A stretch of 64,000 nucleotides of DNA from Sthenelais limicola (GCA_942159475.1 OW804096.1:44949744-45013743); one strand, 5' to 3'; shown: positions 47,840-60,396, counted from the first letter of the stretch. The notes: generated by a model from the letters alone, not told the origin. Numbers and translations: made by a program.

Positions 47840-47853
47840 GTTTCTAAGGAAAC
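47840..47853 (+). promoter_or_regulatory. RFX X-box, probable INPP5E promoter element
   Basis: GTTTCTAAGGAAAC fits RYYNYY-N2-RRNRAC at every position and is a near-perfect palindrome. X-boxes bind RFX factors and sit close to the start sites of ciliary genes across animals. This one lies about 30 bases before a consensus 5' splice site and 1.5 kb before the INPP5E ATG. Binding is inferred. Confidence 0.55.
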
Positions 47854-47882
47854 TCTTAAAAAAAACACCCGTCGCCAGGATT
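47854..47882 (+). other. Possible end of a non-coding INPP5E first exon
   Basis: A strong donor (CAGGATT followed by GTAAGT) is at 47883. The acceptor TTATTCTTCAG at 49333-49343 would join it to the exon with the INPP5E ATG. The transcription start is not visible, so the left limit is only nominal. Confidence 0.35.
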
Positions 47883-49359
47883 GTAAGTAGCAATTCTGTA
47901 TCTTTAAATGGTCATAATACTATTAAAATCACAACTTTGACTGATAGATGAGTAAAATAAAGAGCGTATTTGATCCTTGATCTGTTTAACGAAAATATCT
48001 TGAATAAGGTAGTAGGCCTTTCTTTTCATTAATAAATATTTGCCTACGATCGAGTACGGCTACGCTTCAGTTCAGACAGAGTAAGTTCAATTGGATTTTT
48101 GTTTTGTTGTCTAATTAAGTTGGAGCTTCGCACGGACCTAAAAACTACGGTATTTGTACAACTACTTACTACTAGTACTACTAGGCAAACCAACTAACGT
48201 AAATGTGGTTCCTGCTGTTGACTAGGCTCGATTTTGGTCAGTATAGACTAGTATATATTATATACGCTAGTGAATGTTAACAGTAGCTGAGTAGTAGTAC
48301 CCAACTAAAAGTCAATCAATCCTACGTACGGTACTGTCATTTTTCATGTTGTATAATTTACGCCTAGGCTAGATTATGGACTATGGTAAGTAGGCCTATA
48401 GCTAAGCACTTTAATTAAGGTAGGCTACGTCACACGTCTTGAATTTATCCAATCAGTTCATTATTAGCAGCCAGGCCTAGGTGAAATTTTAATCTTATTA
48501 TTATTTATAAATATTATTTCCTTCGTCCTTCAAAATATTAAAACGTACCGGTACGTTTCTTAATGTTAATAAATTGAGTGGTAAAAATCTCCAATTGGTA
48601 CCACTAATGAATGGTATTTTATTCTCAGGACCAGGTCATGATCTTTATGCCTTTGAATGGCATACGTTATAACCTAGAGAACTAGTAGAAGGGAAGCCCA
48701 GGCGCTAATCAAAACACCTGGATTATTATGTAGGCCGGTCCTGCTATGCCCGGTTAATTATATTATAAACTAAGCTTTAGGTTTTTAGGATCATGTGCAC
48801 GTGTGTACATGTTGTACGACTCAAGCTGAACGATGTTGGTCCACTAGTAGCACTTTCACTGGCACGATCGCCACTATATCATATAAACATTTTAAATGTT
48901 TATTTCAATGATCGAATATTGTGTCCTCATTTTTTTTTTTTTAAAAATGGGTCAATAATCTATATTTTATAATGACGGGTTTAGTTGAGTTTTGTTGCTC
49001 TTACCTTCATGAAATAACTTGTTGATGGACTGTTAAGTTGAGGTAATTTTTTTTTTCTTTAAAAAAAAAAAAAGATCTGGCATAGGCCTATATTTTTTAG
49101 AACTTGTAGAAGTTTGATACATAATTATTGTTTGTCGTCATGCATTCGGTAAAAAAAAGTTTTTAACGCACACAGATTAAATATGGAACATATAGGCAAT
49201 AAAGAGAGTCAAACATAAACTCATTTGAGTACTCTATGCGTCACATAAACCAAGAAGAACCGAAGCGAAATTAAAAGTGATATCCACAGTAGTTGGTAGA
49301 TTTCCATCCAATACAGATTAAATATGTTTTCATTATTCTTCAGCATTACTGGTACTATC

Positions 49360-52300
49360 ATGGATTCTGACGAAGGCTTAACTCCAAGGACAGGGCGGAA
49401 AAAGAAATCCTCTACATTGTCAAAAATCGCTGCCAGAGGCAGACGGAGGATCGACGACGACAGTGATTTAGATGCAAGATCCACTTCTGCCAGCTGGAAC
49501 CAACATGATCCCAAATACCCCATCGAAGCTAATGTTGAAATAAGGAATAACTCAAATGAAAGAGAGGAGGATTCAGATGAAGGAATCGAAGTGACGACTG
49601 ACTCGCTTCCTCATGGTTTGAATAGCTCTCCTGGATCTAATCATGCCCATAGCCATAACTTGGATGACCAAGATGGGCTTCGAAGAGATTCAAAAGAAAA
49701 CACTTATTCAAGTAGTAAATTTCTTGGACGTGACCACAACGATCAGGATTTTAAGCCTAGTGACCTGGAAAATAGACATATGAAAACTAGGGATTCCCCT
49801 TTGGGTTCTGATTCGGGTGATGTTCCTGAATCAAGTAAAAATGGGTGTGATAGTGAAGAATATAGCAATCATGTTTTGCATGTTCGCGAAGTTCTTGATT
49901 CAGAAAAGACATACCACGAAGGTAAACCACAGACAGGTTTATTTAGGAATAAAGACATTGCTGATGAATTAGAGTATGCATCTAGTGGTCCCTTTAGGTC
50001 AAATCTTACTGGAGGAGTGAGAGCTCATTCAGATGAAGATCTCACAGAAAAATACCGGCGAGTAATGGGGCAGAAGGATGAGATGGAGGACCAAGAAGAG
50101 GAGATGTCTGATAACATATCCGCTCTTAGAAATATGCCTCCAAAGGCTAACTTTCAAAACAATATGCGCTCGGCAACCACATCTAGTCTGTACAGTTCTC
50201 AGGAGCGAACGTGGGGGTCGCTCAACAAATTCGGTGGCTTTGACACTTTGTCGCAACGCTCATTCCAATCAACCAGTGTCCTTCCTCTCATAACGACCAA
50301 AGAAGCTCGTGATAGGTCTGTACTATTTGCCTCATGTCTGGAACAAAATTAGTTGTAATTTCATCTTAGCTAAATTAGGGAGAAGTTTGTGGATTAATTA
50401 CCTGGAACTCGGAAGGGGAGGGCAGGAGCTTTCTAGCGTTACTAATGCACCGATTCTCCAATATTGAAATTTGAATACACAATTATAATCAGCATCATGG
50501 CGGGCTTACTTTGTCATATGAAGCACCACACCAAGTGATCAACTAAAAGGATTAATGACCGACATAGAGGGGCTGCTGGTGCATTGTTTGCTGTCTAATC
50601 CCGAGGCTAACCAGCACAAACGTACTGCACATACAGTGCCCCAGCAGTCCCGAAATGGAGGTTATTAATCCCGTTAATCTCTGCCTTAAGTTGTTATAGT
50701 TCCAAGTAATGAATTGTATATCTCTTTATAGCCTTTATGGATCTAATATTGTCCATCATGCACCCTGTCAGATTACTGCGACACATTTGTGTACACATGT
50801 TCTCTGAAACATGTAACAACCAATATTACACTTCATTGACGGCTGACTGTTGAGTGTACCTTGAAGTCAATGTTTTAGCAGGAACCCATTGTGTTTTTGC
50901 CTCTCATTGGAATGGTTGTAAAATAAATGTAGAACACTGATCTGTTTGTAAAAGAGCAATAATCCGTATATTTTCGTCTTGATTGATCATGACATGCCCA
51001 CTTGGGACGTATTGACAAACATATTCAAAGTCGGCGATTGAATAACAGATTAAAAAAAACACCCAGTTTTTAACAAATCACTCATACTGAGTCCCCTCAG
51101 ACTATAATTTTATACATGAATGTCAACTATCTCACTCACTGCTGTAGACAATGTTTTTATAATCCATGATGAGACCACTTGTGTCTTGTTCCCTGCAGGA
51201 GTTTCCTAGTGGGAAGCATGAGTGGAAGAGCGGCTCTTATGGGATTGGAAGAAATGGAACGTTTTTTCCCTGACCATAAAATGAGAATATTTGCTGGTAC
51301 ATGGAATATGTGCGATATGAAGGTAGGTTTCGTATTTAAACTTCCTAAAATAAAATTCCCCTTTTTAATACTTTGTATAACTATTGCTATAAAGGACCAC
51401 ACTGTTATACAAATAAACCAAAATACAGTACAGAATCGACTCATCATTTTAATGAATTTCAACTAAACCTCAGAGTGATTTCGACCAGTTGGTTAGTAGT
51501 CAACCTTCAGAAGGCCTGGATGGTAATTGATTTAACATGTCAAAGTCTTGGTGTGTTGATTGGCCGACTTAGTCCAAATCTCTTGTTTCAGTTATTGCCG
51601 TCGTCACTCGATGAATGGCTTCTGCCAGATACATCTGATTATATCCAAGATATGTATGTGATAGGAACACAAGAAAGCTGTACGAATAGGTAAATGCCAT
51701 ATTACTGCCAGCTTTCTAAAGAAGCATTTATTACTTAAACTAGCTTCTTCTTTTCACCGAAAATGAGTTTCACAGTTTATTGAAAAGTAACAACCAGATA
51801 AATGTCACTTTAATGGAAATAAACCTTTTGCATTTCTACTTCGAGTCGTTCTAAGTCAATGACAATATCCCTCGATGCATTGCGTTGAATTATGAAAGTA
51901 TACATTTTTCATTCCATAGGAAAGAATGGGAAATAAGGCTACAGGAGACTCTTGGCCCATCACATGTCCTATTCCATACTGCTACCCATGGTGTTCTGTA
52001 CCTTACTGTCTTCCTCCGAAGAGATCTGATCTGGTTCTGCTCAGGTTAGTAAAATGCATGTTGCCATACACAATACCTCACCAAGAGTAATGCATAGATA
52101 TATGTTGTCTATTCTTTTAAATGGTAGTTATCAGCGTTGTTTTTCTAAACTTGTCAATGTTCACTGTCAATGTTCTTTCTAAACAAGGTATAATTTTCCT
52201 TGACTACTATCCTTCGGAGTTTATGAAGTTGTTATATATTTCTTAGAAGCGACAAAAATGTTAAATGTATTGATCAATACCGAAATAACATCATCTCATA

Positions 52301-55300
52301 TTCCAGTTCAAAAGCTGTAAATACATGATATCCTTTCTTTTCAGTGACTGAAGAAAGCACTGTTACCACTAGGCTAGGGCCCGTAAATATTGCCACGAAG
52401 GGTGCTGTTGGACTCTGTTTCACCTTCTTTGGAACATCGTTCCTCTTCATCGACACTCATTTACATCGTGAGTAAAACTCTTCCCACTTTCCTCTACATT
52501 TCAGTCATGATAAACTGTATTTGTAGTTCCGAAATTGGGGATGAGGATAGTTCACCGGGGACCCACAATAATGAGGACAAAAGAGTGTAAGAGAATATGA
52601 ACCTTCCTCCCTTGCTTCCTTTGTAACCACAGTTATTATCGTAGTTATTCCATTTAACTTGCAGCGCATGATGGTAAGGTGAAAGAAAGAATTGCAGATT
52701 ACAACAAGATCATATCTACCATGAATCTCCCGCAAATAGTCATCAGTAACCCTCACAGTTTAACCCAAGGTATGCCATTTAATGGGTTTCAATTTATTTG
52801 GTGAAACTGGGTGCATGACTAATCACCACGCACCTAATTGGGTCCAAGCACAGGTCTTGAGTTTAAGGCGATACATGAATTAATTTTTCAGTTAACCTTC
52901 ACTGAACATATTAATATTCTCCAGCTCAATATCAACATTACGTTTATTAGACTATTTACGGTATCTTTTTCTATTGATAAGTCATGCTGTTAAAAAAACC
53001 CTTTTAATTAGTGTTTGCAAGCTTATTTTTTACCATGAGAAAAAATAGAATTTTAAGCGTATATTATTTGTATTCAGAATGTTTGTGTTTGATGTCAATT
53101 CTCCCATATGGATTTTTTTTGTTTTCCTATCAAACATTTTGTAGCTCGTAAGGAGGCACAACAGAGTATGTTATAGTTTGTGTAGTTTTATTTTCCGTCT
53201 TGTTTGACGTTTTGATTTCTTGTGTAGAAAGGACGACGTAACCGATGCTTCTCTAAATTTAACTCCATGATTTATATATCTGTTAGAACTTCTAAGTTAA
53301 CTTCGTGTGCTACTCTTTAATTGATCCTGAAAATTATTGATATAAGCTCCTGAAGAAATTGTAAATAAAGGTAAGAGCAGGAAAAGCACTGATGATGTGA
53401 AATATCCCCAACAAAGTTCCTTCCATCAAAGATAATTTGAATCACGTTACTGTATTTATTGCACTGGTCAAAAGCAAATTTCCAATGATGTCACCATATA
53501 TAAACTCTAGTTTTAATTCCACTGTTTCCAGATATTTCGCACTGTGTCTAAAAAAGAAAACCAGCCCATCGTTTGGTAATTGTAGACCACAGCATTAGTT
53601 AAATACAAGAAACTTACATTCCCTTTGATAGGACCTTTGCTTGGTGCACATGTATGCTCTTGCAGAAACATGCTGCTGACTGTCTTACCATCTGACTGAT
53701 TACCTTTTAGTTGTAGCGTCTACTTTCAAATACTCAATACCATTGGACCATTGTATGCTAACACGAGTCAAATGTCAGGTGACGATGCATTCACTTATAT
53801 GGAACAATTTCAATGATATTTGGTTCGGCTGTGGTTTTTCGAATTCCACATATATCTGGCACCCCAGTTATCCTTTCAATATAAGTTGAACATATACTTA
53901 TTGGGTTTTAGGAACTAAAAAGGATTCGAGTTCCAAGAAAAAAAGGATGCATGGAAGGAAAAAAAACAAAGGTTTCCTGTTTCTTTTGATCGAAATGTCT
54001 AGCTTATTGGATATTTGTTCGCTAGATAACCTCAATGACATGAAATAACGTCTTCGCTGAGGACTTTTAATTCCTCTTTTGTTACCGCTTTGTAATATAA
54101 AGTTATGTATATCCATTGAACTCTTCGATCTGCCTCTTTAAACAAAGCTTTGTCAACGTAAATATTTTCATTCAAACGTTTTGTTAATATTGATGAGGCG
54201 TTTTATGGGACAAAGTACTACTTTTACATGAGTAGAGTTTTGTAACTGAACTCCATAATTGAAGTCGAAATATAAATTCGATTATTTTATTCTAATAATC
54301 TATTTGGGTCCTAAGGCAAACTCTACTGTAATCTGTATATCTAAAACATGTATGTTTGTCTAATTCACCAGACTAGTCCCGTCACTCCAAAACATGCTTA
54401 CTTCGCTTATGGCTGCTTTCATACTTGCATTTCTATTTTAATGTTTTGAAAAAGAGTGTTACAAACTCCTACTTTGAGTGTTTGCTTTTTTCTTCTTAAT
54501 GGCAAATCTGATTTCAAGTGTTTTGATACACAAGAAACGAGACTAATTATTATGAGAATGTTTAGCTGCAAAAAACTTGGACCATTATCGTTTGTAATTT
54601 ACCCCAATTGGCTCTTTTCGGCGAAGAATATATAACATTTGACTTTCTTTCTTTTTTATATTTTACCTTACAAGTGGCAATATTAACGCGTTTGGGGTTC
54701 CCTTGAATAGATATATTTTTGCATTAAGCGCAGAAGAAATCTGCCGCAAAAAATTGCTCAGATTGAAGAACATTCCCCAAAAGTCAAAATATGACGTCAA
54801 GATACAAGGGTTTCTGACCCTTCATCAATACTCTACATCTCCCGTATCCAAGAAACGGGAAAGGCTCTTTATTAGCCAGGCTAAGGAAACTATCCAGTCA
54901 AAGTTTGACCAAGCGCCTTAAATTTCATACTTTATTCATTTAAGTTCTGTTTTGTTTTTTAAACAAGTTTATTAACTGAAATTTCGCTGACGCGATACGT
55001 TTCATTCCCTTGGAAGACCTGAGAAATCAGAAATGGACAACCTTTTGGAAAAGAAGATAAAAAAATCAATTCCCTTCAATTCCTTGAGGTCAATTCGTTT
55101 TAGTCGGGATCAAGCTTACGTCATTATTGAATTTTAAGAAACGGGATTACTGGCGAATTCAGTGAACTAGTATTCCGGGGAAAAAATAAGGATCTTGAAC
55201 AATAATAGAAAATTATGTCATGCCATCGCTTGTATACCATTCTTTTTTGTAGAGGATGTAACGGCCAGGTTTGATTGTGTATTCTGGATGGGTGACCTAA

Positions 55301-57197
55301 ACTTCAGACTGGAAAAAGATAGAGATCGTGTTGATAATGCAGTGCAAGGACTTGAAACGCAAAATATTCCGTCGTATGGGGATCTAATGAGGCACGATGA
55401 ATTATTTAGGGTGAGGAACGAAGGTAAGCACCAACTTTTATATGAAATCCAAGTGTTTCTGCTGTATGGATCTATGGTGACATTGGTCCAAATTCTTCAC
55501 TATCAAAACAAAGGCAAGCTGATTTAACCTCGAACTTTACAGGAAGAGGTATCGAAATTAGTCGTTTGGTGTCGTGATAACCACATTTTGGTTAACAAAG
55601 AGAAAAGTAACACATGGATTTCTCCATCAGGTTTTGCATGAAGGATCACGACTCCCCTAGCTCCTTTAAATCTAGGCAACGTCGAACTGAAAGTAGTAGA
55701 CACTTACAAATATTTAGTTTTGTTGATCGCCAAAAACCTCAGCTTTAAACGACAGTAACAGAATGGGAAAACTCCCTATATCATTCACAAAACATATTAT
55801 TGGCTTTTTAACACTTCTAATTTGTGCACTATTTTTTTTGTACCCTCATAGGTTTGTTTTATTATAATTAAATTTCCGTTCATCCATAATTGATTTAGGT
55901 CTCGCATTCCAAGAATTTCAAGAAGGGAGAATAAAATTTAAGCCGACGTATAAATATGATCGAGGCACTGATGATTTTGATACATCAAAAAAGCTTAGGA
56001 TTCCCAGTTACACAGTGAGTATATGCAATTTAGAAATACGTCTTTCCAAAAAGTTGTGAAAAAAATATCGCGCCCCTGTTAACAGCCTAAAACACACAGC
56101 TGATCTTATAGTACGTTCCTTATTAGCCTTTTGTTGATTTAATTTAGAGGTTAATCATGAACCACAGAATTATCTTAAATCATGCTACGACTAGTGTTTT
56201 AAACTCGACATATCGACACAACCAAGGATACAACAGGCACATCTTAATACAACACATTGTAATATAAAAGTAGCAACCTTCTTCACTATGATCACTGTCC
56301 CTGACGAAGCCCCCCCCCCCCCCCCCCCCCTCCCCCCTATAGGGCGAAATATTGGACAATAAAATGACAAATCGAAGATGACGACTTGAGTGATTTTTCT
56401 ACATTTCGAAATCTTAATATGTTATACCGGTTATCGTGGCGCAAAATTTCTACGAAACCAATTTGACAAAAAAAATCTTCTATTCAGGACCGGATACTTT
56501 TCCGATCTAAGAGGAAAAATGCGACTACCTGCCTGTTCTACGACTCAGTACCTTCTATGAAAGACTCTGACCACAAGCCGGTATATGCCATGTTTGAAGT
56601 TGCCATACGCCCAGGAAAGGACAAGTAGGTTACTTATTATTTCATGCATATATATTATGTTCAGCATTAACTGAACTGAACACATTTCCCCCGTCAGATC
56701 TCAGAAAATAACGCTTGGTTTGGAATTCTCCAGAAGACAGCATACTGGCTACATTTCAAAAATAAGGAAAATTAACATCTGGAGTTTTGTTTGGATTTTC
56801 GCCCCTCCCAACTCTATTGGTTTGTATTCCGATACTTAGGAATTCATAATGAAATTGTGCCATCTTTTTTTCAGCATCCCATTGGCCGCAGGACAGTTTA
56901 ATCGAGAGGTCTGGATTGAAGGTATAATAGATTATCATTTTTTGTTCTTTGAACTATCGATATAATTTAGAGGTAACACTTCAGTTGTGGAAGCGCAGTC
57001 AGAGACTACGCACGTCACCATCTACATCAATATAATCTAGTAGCAATTTATATGTATCTCTGCTTTTGGAAGACATGTTGTACCATTTCTGGTAACACCC
57101 ATTTTATATTTGTTTTTCAGGCAACCGGAGACGCGCTGAAAGACTAGAAAAGCAAAAACATAGATCCAAAACAAGTAGCGTTTGTTCAATTCAGTAA
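49360..57197 (+). CDS. INPP5E: Inositol polyphosphate-5-phosphatase E, 11 coding exons, complete
   Basis: Removes the 5-phosphate from PI(4,5)P2 and PI(3,4,5)P3 at the primary cilium. Coding exons: 49360-50315, 51199-51322, 51592-51689, 51920-52044, 52345-52467, 52665-52769, 55253-55423, 55899-56014, 56488-56624, 56875-56921, 57121-57197. All introns are GT-AG and the phases agree, giving 2,079 bases (692 residues plus stop). The first 318 residues are a polar, Ser/Asp-rich tail, weakly conserved in this family. The catalytic domain has GTWN (352-355), GTQE (385-388), the FFGTSF block, WMGDLNFRL (522-530), PSYTDR (604-608 region) and SDH (633-635), the expected 5-phosphatase signatures. The last residues, CSIQ (689-692), form a CaaX box, as farnesylation anchors INPP5E in the ciliary membrane. 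The start is 49360, because a Met at 49324 lies before the 49343 acceptor. Confidence 0.93.
50545..50707 (+). repeat. Dispersed repeat family R1, copy 3, in an INPP5E intron
   Basis: Opens AAAAGGATTAATGACCGACA and ends TTAAGTTGTTATAGTTCCA, matching copies at 24704-24838 and (reverse) 42109-42275. It lies wholly inside the intron 50316-51198. Confidence 0.75.
53145..53165 (+). CDS. INPP5E: Candidate 21-base INPP5E microexon
   Basis: TTTTGTAG precedes and GTATGT follows a 21-base segment that keeps the phase of exons 6 and 7. It would add seven residues (A-R-K-E-A-Q-Q) between the two without a stop. The 2.5-kb intron around it is the longest inside the catalytic part. It may be alternative or spurious; cDNA would decide. 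Confidence 0.3.
53912..53971 (+). CDS. INPP5E: Candidate 60-base lysine-rich INPP5E exon
   Basis: The acceptor TTGGGTTTTAG and a weak donor (AAAG then GTTTCC) bound 60 bases that keep the phase of exons 6 and 7. It would insert about 20 residues rich in Lys, Arg and Ser. The position corresponds to a variable loop before the DVTxRFD block in the family. The weak donor lowers confidence. Confidence 0.25.
55537..55749 (+). pseudogene. LINE reverse-transcriptase C-terminal relic in an INPP5E intron
   Basis: Frames on the plus strand give an [20 protein letters not shown] block, then after a stop and shift a [17 protein letters not shown] block (about 55690-55725) ending near a LSFK. This is the order seen in the thumb part of Jockey/CR1/RTE-like reverse transcriptases (W-C-x-x-N-x-L-x-x-N-x-x-K ... 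Y-K-Y-L-G). It lies in the intron 55424-55898, with one internal frame break, and is inactive. Confidence 0.65.
56310..56330. repeat. C21 homopolymer in an INPP5E intron
   Basis: About 21 consecutive C followed by T and C6. On the opposite strand this is a G-run able to form quadruplexes. Its length is likely variable and prone to sequencing error, but it is intronic. Confidence 0.9.
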
Positions 57198-59243
57198 CGA
57201 ATTCATATTAATATATTCACAAACTAGGTTTCTTTTTTTCTATGTGGGCTCATCGCCCATTATATGTGCCTTGTTTTATTCACAAGCCATACTTTGTTGC
57301 AACAAAAAAGCATAACGTGATGTTGCACTTAGAATCTGAACTTATGGTTTACCTGCGTTTTTATCCATGATTAAAACTACATGCACACTATACGGAAGAT
57401 CTGTTCTAGACGTCGAATGCCCTACTGACTGCGGTGGCTGGCGTTATTTTCTTGCATCTATTCTGCTCTCACACTTCATGGCGTATCTTTTTATAGCCGT
57501 TAGGCAGGGAATATTTGTGTAGTAACTTCTTGTTACAGGGAATCTTTCCTTCGGTGTTACGTTGTGATCAAGATTGTGTTTTCTAAGCTCCCTTAATGTG
57601 AGTAAATATCACGAAATTGTTTTAAGTATTATGCATCAGCTTAGCTGTACCTGACAATTGGTCGCGAATACTGTTCATTGTCAATACTGTATTAATGTGT
57701 ATGAGGCAACGCAAATCTCCATTCGTGTATTATAATTTATTAATATTTCCCTATTGGCCAATTTAATAACAAGTGGGAAGTTTTCGTTTTTTAACCGAAT
57801 ACATCGCATTGATAAGTTTGTTTTCAAGTCTTAAAAAGCATGATTTTTCAGGCATATTATCTAAGTGACTAATTCTAAGAATCTTCCTGATTCAGTTTTG
57901 AATTGCGACCGTACGTTTTCGATTCTTTAATACTTGTTTCCTAATTATGTCATACTTTTATATTGCCATCAACCGCTATATCCAGGCTTCAGCCAATAAA
58001 ACAAACTGAATGAGAACAGGAAAAAGAGCAGGCAGACTGCATGAACTCAGCTAATGTTAGTATCATTAGCCCGCGATGGTTGCCAATTGTTTTGACATTA
58101 AAATCTGAGGTAAATAGTCAAGTAGAACAGGTTAACATGATTTAAACATTTTTCTACTTGTAACTTGTTTGCCTACCTCATGACCTAAGTTTACATTATA
58201 CTCTTTTGATGTTTGGAAAGGGGTGCCACTAATGTCTAGTATACCATTTTCCGTTTGTTTTTAAATCATTACTCTTGGTTTACCCTACTCAAGTTTTGTA
58301 AAAGGAAACCTCTTTAGACTCGGGTTACAAGGCGCATAGCTGACAAAGGAAACCTCTTTAGACTCGGGTTACAAGGCGCATAGCTGACATCATATATGAT
58401 CGGTTTGATATTGCTTGAAGTAATTGATCAGTATTATAATTTTTTTCTGAATATCAGCCAAACCTGCTTATGGTAAGAACAAAATCTCAAAGATCTGCTG
58501 AAATAAGTTTTACTATTGATATGATGCGGATGAATTATCTCTGAAACGTACAAGATTCGTTGAGTATTCCAGTAAGACGGAGTTATTCATAGTTTGCCGA
58601 TACCCATGCTATTATTTTTTAATACGAAATTATGTTATGGCCGTACTTTACAACTGAGGTGAACGCAAAATGTGGACTGAACAATTTCCCCAAAAGGTTG
58701 TAGATATACTCTCAATTCTTGAGATTTGGTAGGGGTAGGATAGCACGCAAAGCAATATTGTGATAGGAATTAACAGTTTGACCTATGTACATATTTTTGT
58801 CCGAGTCTGTGCTTGTCAAATTGTTTTATTTATATGCTACACATCCGTCCATGTCGTTATGTCTTACTAGATACTGACCAACATAATTCCAAAAATAAAT
58901 CATATCATTCCGTGAATGTCTTATCTAGTCACGAATTTATTGTATAAAGCACATGTGACTACATCGTAAATGTGACTATACATTGACTCTCTTGGGATTA
59001 AAAAACAAATGGGGCATTTGCCTGAATAAAGGTTTGAAAATCGCCATCCATTGCGTTACTTATCGTTTTGTCTGCATAATCGAGTACTGGGTGAAATACC
59101 ACTATCAAAATATGGAAAATATCTTAACTCCTGGGGTATGATGAATGAAGTAACCTCACAACGATCAAAACATTAAAGTACCCAGACTGTACTATATGTT
59201 TTGGGGGTTAGAGCTACATGTTAAATCGACCCACAAACTATTT
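57198..59243. other. INPP5E 3' UTR and downstream region
   Basis: No further coding signal. AATAAA at 57995-58000 and at 59025-59030 are candidate polyadenylation signals for INPP5E; the nearer one would give a 3' UTR of about 800 bases. Confidence 0.5.
58301..58388 (+). repeat. Perfect 44-bp tandem duplication
   Basis: The unit starting AAAGGAAACCTCTTTAGACT at 58301 is repeated without change from 58345. Identity implies a recent duplication or assembly artefact. Confidence 0.9.
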
Positions 59244-59652
59244 CAGGGTCTCCCCGGGGCCTGGAAAACCCTTGAATGTGTAAAAATGAATTCAAGGTCT
59301 GGAAAATGGGCATTTTGGTCGAAGGGCCTGGAAAATAATTTCATGGGCCTTGTTGCAATCTATTAAAAGGTCTTGAAATCTTCGAAGATACTCTTATTTC
59401 TTACTGTACACTTTCCCCTGACTGGCCCCTCTCAAACCTTAGTCAGTAACAGTAAATGAGACATATATTAAAAGTTGAAAATGGTTATCGATATAAAATC
59501 TGAATATAAAACTTGTTAAGTACATCATTGGCCTATGAACAATAACTACAACCCACTGGTCCCGTCATTAGGGCCTGGGTAATCACTGAAACGGACCTTG
59601 AAAGCACTTGAAAAGCCTGGAATTTCTTCTGGCCAAAAGTGCGGAGACCCTG
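59244..59652. mobile_element. MITE candidate with CAGGGTCTCC ends (hAT-like)
   Basis: The left end CAGGGTCTCC (59244-59253) is matched by GGAGACCCTG at the right end (59643-59652). TATTT precedes the left end and follows the right end, which may be a 5-bp target duplication. CAGGG starts are common in hAT elements, but those usually make 8-bp duplications. The 409-bp interior repeats GGGCCTGGAAAA-type units and has no gene. Confidence 0.6.
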
Positions 59653-60396
59653 TATTTTTGTCAATTCCTTTTGTTGATACTAGCCCTGTGGAATGGAAGA
59701 TTTGAATACTGAAAAGAAAAAAATTGCATTTCCTAAATTCAGCTTTTTTTGTCGGATTTTTCTCATTTTTGTATTGACATTAAAAGTGGCAATTTGTTGG
59801 TCTCTTGATATATATACTTATCTAGACAGTATTGTCCTACTATTTTCAATTTAATCGAGGATTCCCTAAGTGTTGAGTTCATGAAAGAGGGCCATATTAA
59901 CAAGAATTTGGCTGTGACCAAGGAGAAAACGGTTTCCCCGACATATTCCACAATAATTCCACGCGGGAAAATGGCTATTATGCGTTGTCCAGGACTCTAG
60001 TTGTCATGGCGCGTTACTAACGTTGTGAAAATTAGAAGGCGTCACAAGTATATTATTGCGTCGTCGCCGGCATCGGCATCGATAGGCCTATACTTTCCCT
60101 ATAAACTTATCTAACTTCCACCACTATTATCTTCCTTATTTGAATACAGATGTTGATAAAATTAAATACATAGGGGTAGAAAAGCATGCTCTTTCTGAAT
60201 TTCAACATCTTGGCAATGTATTTCGAGTAGAAATAGCGTTTTTTTTATCAATTTTCGGGAGCGTAAAATCACCGCGATGTGTCGGAAATTCAGGTGGCAA
60301 TAGACTGAATTGTGCTTGTGTTGTGATTCTATTTATAGACAGCACGCGGACGTTGTTACAGCAGGCATCACGCAGGCAGAAAAGTGGAACCTATAT

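Noticed and set aside
49324..49359. A Met 12 codons upstream of the chosen INPP5E start
   Set aside because: A strong acceptor (TTATTCTTCAG ending at 49343) lies between the two Mets, so the upstream one is probably intronic.
54703..54921. 72-codon plus-strand frame in the long INPP5E intron
   Set aside because: An in-frame stop separates it from the nearest acceptor and it has no donor, so it does not splice into the gene.
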